Shown in pieces: positions 4,654 to 5,004 of a DNA stretch of 5,004 bases. Each line of letters starts with the position of its first letter. Position 1 is the stretch's first letter. The translations under genes were made by a program, and so were the position numbers. Source of the stretch: JBIOWF01 sp044868295 (GTDB lineage Bacteria > Actinomycetota > Actinomycetes > Streptosporangiales > Streptosporangiaceae); assembly GCA_044868295.1 (NCBI GenBank), contig JBIOWF010000141.1:1-5004 (forward strand). The letters run 5' to 3'. The notes under the pieces were generated by a model. That model was not told the origin of the DNA and ran no database searches. It saw only the letters and a program-made list of their open reading frames with translations.

Positions 4654-4681
4654 CCAGGCCGCCCCTGATGGGGCGGCCTGG
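4654..4681 (-). terminator. 12-bp-stem hairpin between two leftward genes
   Basis: CCAGGCCGCCCC (4654-4665) and GGGGCGGCCTGG (4670-4681) are perfect complements around TGAT. It lies about 50 bp beyond the stop codon of the partial gene at the right edge and about 20 bp upstream of the leftward 85-residue gene. No T run follows on the minus strand. It is the probable terminator of the partial gene. Confidence 0.6.
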
Positions 4682-4732
4682 TCCCTCGCCGGACTTGCGT
4701 TACCTATGAGACGTGCGGGATAGCGAAGAGGT

Positions 4733-5004
4733 TCACTTCCGCACGATCGACCATGGCGCGTCAGCCTTCACGACCGCGTACCGCGTGCCCGCCGGCAGCT
4801 TCACACGCCCGGAGTAGGCCTTCACCGACGACACGAGGAGATCGTGCCGCTTCCCGTACGCATTCAACGCCCACACCGAGAAGTAGCCGTCACCCTCGTA
4901 GGTGACCTTGATCAGGCCCGGCTTTGTGGTCGTCGCCTTGAAGCGGATGATGTCGTCTCCGTCGCCCTCGTAGACGGTCCCGCGGGCGGCCTGCGCGGGC
5001 CCGG
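4733..5004 (-). CDS. 3' end of a gene for a probably secreted beta-rich protein (partial)
   Basis: The last 89 residues of a leftward gene whose start is beyond the right edge. The frame is open from the edge to TGA at 4735-4733. The visible protein alternates short beta strands: GTVYEGDGDDIIRFKATTKP, GLIKVTYEGDGYFSVWALNA, YGKRHDLLVSSVKAYSGRVK, then LPAGTRYAVVKADAPWSIVR and a final K. The pattern 'G.GDD.I.......P.L..VT..G.G.F.VW.L...G...DLLV.....Y.G.V.L..G......V.AD..W.I' resembles beta-sandwich domains at the C-terminus of exported actinobacterial proteins and lipoproteins. A signal sequence would be off-window, so export is inferred. The coding frame itself is well supported; the start, length and full domain set are unknown. 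Confidence 0.8.
   Translation of the reverse strand, partial: GPAQAARGTVYEGDGDDIIRFKATTTKPGLIKVTYEGDGYFSVWALNAYGKRHDLLVSSVKAYSGRVKLPAGTRYAVVKADAPWSIVRK

Noticed and set aside
4449..4709. 86-residue plus-strand open frame over the 85-residue leftward gene
   Set aside because: No ribosome binding site, Ser/Arg/Pro shadow composition, and it reads through the 4654-4681 hairpin; the minus-strand frame has a better start and more natural composition.
1..5004. CRISPR array, tRNA or rRNA gene, or insertion sequence
   Set aside because: No regularly spaced repeats, no tRNA-like cloverleaf with a CCA-type end, no rRNA-like stretch and no transposase were seen on either strand.

Overview
The window is high-GC DNA with strong G/C bias at third codon positions, GTG and TTG codons available as alternative starts, compact Shine-Dalgarno sites and GC-rich hairpin terminators lacking long T tracts. 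Together with the gene families seen, this points to an actinomycete, most likely Streptomyces or a close relative (inference). It looks like an accessory region with a phage-like or integrative-element control module. No integrase, replication or structural gene is present.

Left part (1-1662): a 404-residue regulator (HTH_XRE domain plus a long helical, TPR-like C-terminal region) is read leftward. Two inverted repeats lie just upstream of its start. A G-rich leader separates it from a divergent, rightward two-gene unit.

Middle-left (1663-2290): a 72-residue basic protein resembling the HicA-like fold group and a 114-residue acidic protein are separated by 3 bp, and the second gene's ribosome binding site lies inside the first gene. 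The layout suggests a toxin-antitoxin-like pair, but this is inference. A hairpin terminator with a TTCG loop closes the unit.

Middle-right (2390-4400): this is the phage-like switch. A leftward XRE repressor (238 residues, apparently leaderless) faces a rightward 56-residue AlpA/excisionase-type protein and a 299-residue BRO-N/KilAC antirepressor. Divergent promoter elements overlap at about 3136-3142, and a palindrome lies in the repressor promoter spacer. The two divergent genes share a nearly identical 18-bp sequence around their start codons, in inverted orientation. A perfect 13-bp hairpin sits between the small gene and the antirepressor.

Right edge (4376-5004): a leftward 85-residue unknown protein has its last codons encoded by the arms of the antirepressor's terminator. 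Beyond a 12-bp-stem hairpin is the 3' end of another leftward gene whose visible part resembles a beta-rich domain of secreted actinobacterial proteins.

Reading of the whole: the repressor, AlpA-like protein and antirepressor form a plausible genetic switch. The two-gene unit and its divergent regulator form a second, separate control unit. Nothing in the sequence proves the two are functionally linked.
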